NCBI GenBank assembly: GCA_020024455.1
Contig: JAHHTU010000006.1
Location: 1-64,000 of the forward strand
Reading direction: 5' to 3'
Source: Anaerotignum sp.
GTDB taxonomy: Bacteria; Bacillota; Clostridia; Lachnospirales; Anaerotignaceae
Length of the DNA: 64,000 nucleotides
In this document: piece after piece, positions 62,346-64,000 of the stretch
How positions within the stretch are numbered: the first letter of the stretch is position 1
Layout: each line of letters begins with the position of its first letter
Notes under the pieces: model-generated
The model's database searches: none
What the model saw: only the letters and a program-made list of their open reading frames with translations
Told to the model about the DNA's origin: nothing
Made by a program: the position numbers and the translations under genes

Positions 62346-63173
62346 TCACCTCATATTATCAAATCCATACAATGTATAAACATCGGTACGACGATGCCGT
62401 AACAATGGCAATTCCTGTCTGATTTTTTCTTCTTTTTCAAAATCCAATTCTGCAAACACAATGGTTTCTTTTTCATCTGCTTGTGCCACCACTTCGCCCC
62501 AAGGATTTGTAACAATCGAATGTCCGTATGCATGATAACTTGCTTGGGTATCCCTTGCAGGAGAGCAACCCATAAAATACACCTGATTGTCCAAAGCTCT
62601 TGCACGAAATGTCAATTCCCAATGGGCAGGCCCTGTGGTGAGGTTGAATGCTGCTGGCACACATACCGCCTTTGCCCCTGCCAGTGCCATCATACGTGTC
62701 AATTCCGGAAACCGCACATCATAACAAATACAAAGTCCTATTCTGCCCCACGGAGTTTCAAATACCGTAAATCGGCTGCCTGCACACAATGTTTCAGACT
62801 CTTGAAAATGCTGTCCACCTTTGACATGGATATCGAATAAATGCACTTTTCTATGTTTTGCAATACACATACCATCTGGACGAAATACATAAGAGGTATT
62901 ATAGACAACACGATTTTCTTGTTCCGGCACAGAGCCTGCCACCAAATACACCCCTGTTTCTTTTGCCATTGCAGCCAATGCCTGATAGGTTTCTCCACCC
63001 TCCGGCTCTGCAAATCTCGGAAAATTTGATGTTTCATACGGACATATAAACATCTCGGGTAATATCACCAAATCTGCACCATTGGCTTTTGCCTGTCTGA
63101 TTTTATCATATGCAGTGATCATATTTTGTTTTGGTGTTGGTGATACATACATTTGCACCAAAGCAACCTTCAT
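62346..63173 (-). CDS. carbon-nitrogen hydrolase (nitrilase superfamily, omega-amidase-like)
   Basis: A 275-residue amidase. The Glu-Lys-Cys triad is clear: Glu40 in VILPEMF, Lys109 in KHRKVHLFD and Cys150 in GLCICYDVRFPE. Overall it resembles omega-amidase/NIT2-type members, acting on alpha-keto amides or related small amides; the exact substrate is uncertain. The ATG has a moderate AAAGGGTG site. A minus-strand TATAAT lies at 63214-63219 without a good -35. It precedes msrAB in an operon. Confidence 0.9.
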   Translation of the reverse strand: MKVALVQMYVSPTPKQNMITAYDKIRQAKANGADLVILPEMFICPYETSNFPRFAEPEGGETYQALAAMAKETGVYLVAGSVPEQENRVVYNTSYVFRPDGMCIAKHRKVHLFDIHVKGGQHFQESETLCAGSRFTVFETPWGRIGLCICYDVRFPELTRMMALAGAKAVCVPAAFNLTTGPAHWELTFRARALDNQVYFMGCSPARDTQASYHAYGHSIVTNPWGEVVAQADEKETIVFAELDFEKEEKIRQELPLLRHRRTDVYTLYGFDNMR

Positions 63174-63265
63174 ACTTCATACACCCTTTCTGGTCGTAGT
63201 TTTACTTTTTTTTATTATATCATATTCCCAAAATTACATATACAAAAAAAAATGATAAAAATAGA

Positions 63266-63293
63266 TTGACAATTTACAAATTTATGCTATAAT
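63266..63293 (+). promoter_or_regulatory. promoter of rubrerythrin
   Basis: TTGACA (63266-63271) and TATAAT (63288-63293) with a 16-base spacer and an extended -10 TGC. Confidence 0.85.
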
Positions 63294-63308
63294 AAAATTA
63301 ATACTAAA

Positions 63309-63323
63309 TGATAATAATTCTTA
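63309..63323 (+). promoter_or_regulatory. PerR/Fur-like operator in the rubrerythrin leader
   Basis: TGATAATAATTCTTA matches 12 of 15 positions of the PerR box TTATAATNATTATAA. It lies about 15-30 bases downstream of the -10, well placed to block transcription until peroxide oxidises PerR. Confidence 0.6.
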
Positions 63324-63354
63324 TTTAATAACAAGTACGGAGGAGGTACACATT

Positions 63355-63903
63355 ATGCAAAAATATGATTTGAAAGGTACAAAAACAGAAGCGAACTTAC
63401 AATCTGCATTCGCAGGCGAATCCATGGCAAGAAACAAATACACCTACTATGCAAGCAAAGCGAAAAAAGAAGGGTATGAACAGATTGCATCTTTATTTTT
63501 AGAAACTGCAAACAATGAAAAAGAACACGCAAAAATTTGGTTCAAGTTATTGCATGGCAGTGATATTCCTTCTACAGCTGAAAATCTGTTAGATGCCGCA
63601 ACCGGTGAAAATTACGAATGGACCGATATGTATGCAACATTTGCAAAAGAAGCCAAAGAAGAAGGGTTTGACCATATTGCTTATTTGTTTGAAGCAGTTG
63701 GCAAAATTGAAAAAGAACATGAAGAAAGATATCGTAAATTATTGGAAAACGTTGAGGGTGGTTTGGTATTCTCCCGTGACGGAGATATGATTTGGCAATG
63801 TGCAAACTGCGGACATATTCATGTTGGCAAACAAGCACCAAAAATCTGTCCCGTATGTGAACACCCACAATCATATTTCCAGATTATGGCAAAAAATTAC
63901 TGA
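63355..63903 (+). CDS. rbr: rubrerythrin
   Basis: A 182-residue NADH-linked peroxide reductase of anaerobes. An N-terminal four-helix di-iron domain has the Glu/His ligands in [26 protein letters not shown] and [11 protein letters not shown]. The C-terminal rubredoxin-like domain has CANCGHIH and [11 protein letters not shown]. The ATG follows GGAGGAGG. It has a strong promoter with a PerR-like operator and a terminator, so it is a single-gene peroxide-defence unit. Length and layout are standard. Confidence 0.97.
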   Translation: MQKYDLKGTKTEANLQSAFAGESMARNKYTYYASKAKKEGYEQIASLFLETANNEKEHAKIWFKLLHGSDIPSTAENLLDAATGENYEWTDMYATFAKEAKEEGFDHIAYLFEAVGKIEKEHEERYRKLLENVEGGLVFSRDGDMIWQCANCGHIHVGKQAPKICPVCEHPQSYFQIMAKNY

Positions 63904-63934
63904 TTTTTGTTTCATCACACACTTTCCTTTTACA

Positions 63935-63967
63935 GTAAAAAACACGGTTTGTAACCGTGTTTTTTAC
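63935..63967. terminator. bidirectional terminator after rubrerythrin
   Basis: AAAAAACACGG/CCGTGTTTTTT stem with a seven-base loop, runs on both strands. Confidence 0.92.
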
Positions 63968-64000
63968 TTATGCACCCATCAATTTTACCAAAATCGCTTT
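63968..64000 (-). CDS. possible 3' end of a minus-strand gene, truncated by the window edge
   Basis: An open minus-strand frame enters from the right edge and ends at a TAA (63968-63970), giving a C-terminus KAILVKLMGA. The bidirectional terminator immediately after it supports a real convergent gene. Too little is present to identify it. Confidence 0.4.
   Translation of the reverse strand, partial: KAILVKLMGA

Overview
The window looks like chromosome from a low-GC, spore-forming, anaerobic Firmicute of the class Clostridia, probably a Lachnospirales-type organism; species cannot be decided from the sequence alone. The reasons are the B. subtilis-like block yqfC-yqfD-phoH-pgpH-ybeY-cdd-era-yqzL-recO, T-box, THF and Mn2+ riboswitches, AGGAGG ribosome binding sites, TTGACA/TATAAT promoters, and anaerobe genes (pyruvate phosphate dikinase, rubrerythrin, a two-gene SUF system). 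Most genes lie on the minus strand.

Layout. 1-340: leader of an rRNA operon leaving the window to the left, with three tandem promoters and a boxA. 466-5672 (minus): ppdK, signal peptidase lepB, and a minimal Fe-S assembly pair (SufC-like ATPase and a short SufB). 5878-8594 (plus): an unknown protein, a THF riboswitch with folT, an NYN-LOTUS protein and a GNAT acetyltransferase. 8662-13172: endonuclease IV, a DUF2812 membrane protein, an ECF sigma/anti-sigma pair of the SigV-RsiV type, and a HAD phosphatase. 13207-24463 (minus): glyS behind a T-box, then the long housekeeping operon yqfC to recO. This operon carries four extra genes (DUF434, an unknown, a family-4 uracil-DNA glycosylase and a small unknown).

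24588-40315 (minus) is the most distinctive part. It is a compact twelve-gene type IV pilus operon: four pilin-like genes, pilB, pilT, pilC, major pilin, pilD, pilM, pilN-like and pilO-like. Its first gene encodes a 2165-residue protein with a prepilin N-terminus and a very large GLUG-repeat ectodomain, best read as a giant pilus-borne adhesin. A diguanylate cyclase with a sensor region lies just upstream.

42971-49952 (minus): yqeY and rpsU, a lone glycogen branching enzyme glgB, a secreted TolC-like protein, and an 808-residue surface protein with a copper-amine-oxidase-like stalk domain. 49953-51216 is an accessory patch: a GC-richer gene remnant, a cluster of five DnaA boxes, and an orphan phage-tail-like protein. 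51681-54484: a yybP-ykoY (Mn2+) riboswitch controlling a P2-type cation ATPase. 54532-59580 (minus): a chemoreceptor fused to hemerythrin, guaB, and a Gx transporter/NusG-II pair. 59690-63173 (minus): tRNA-Phe, asnS, an MsrA-MsrB fusion and a nitrilase-family amidase. 63355-63903 (plus): rubrerythrin behind a PerR-like operator.

Several genes fit oxygen and redox defence in an anaerobe (hemerythrin chemoreceptor, MsrAB, rubrerythrin/PerR, Mn2+ export, minimal SUF). Others shape the cell surface (pilus, giant adhesin, stalk-domain protein, TolC-like protein, SigV/RsiV envelope stress), plausibly tuned by c-di-GMP. All coordinates and motif calls were read by eye; no database search or structure prediction was run.
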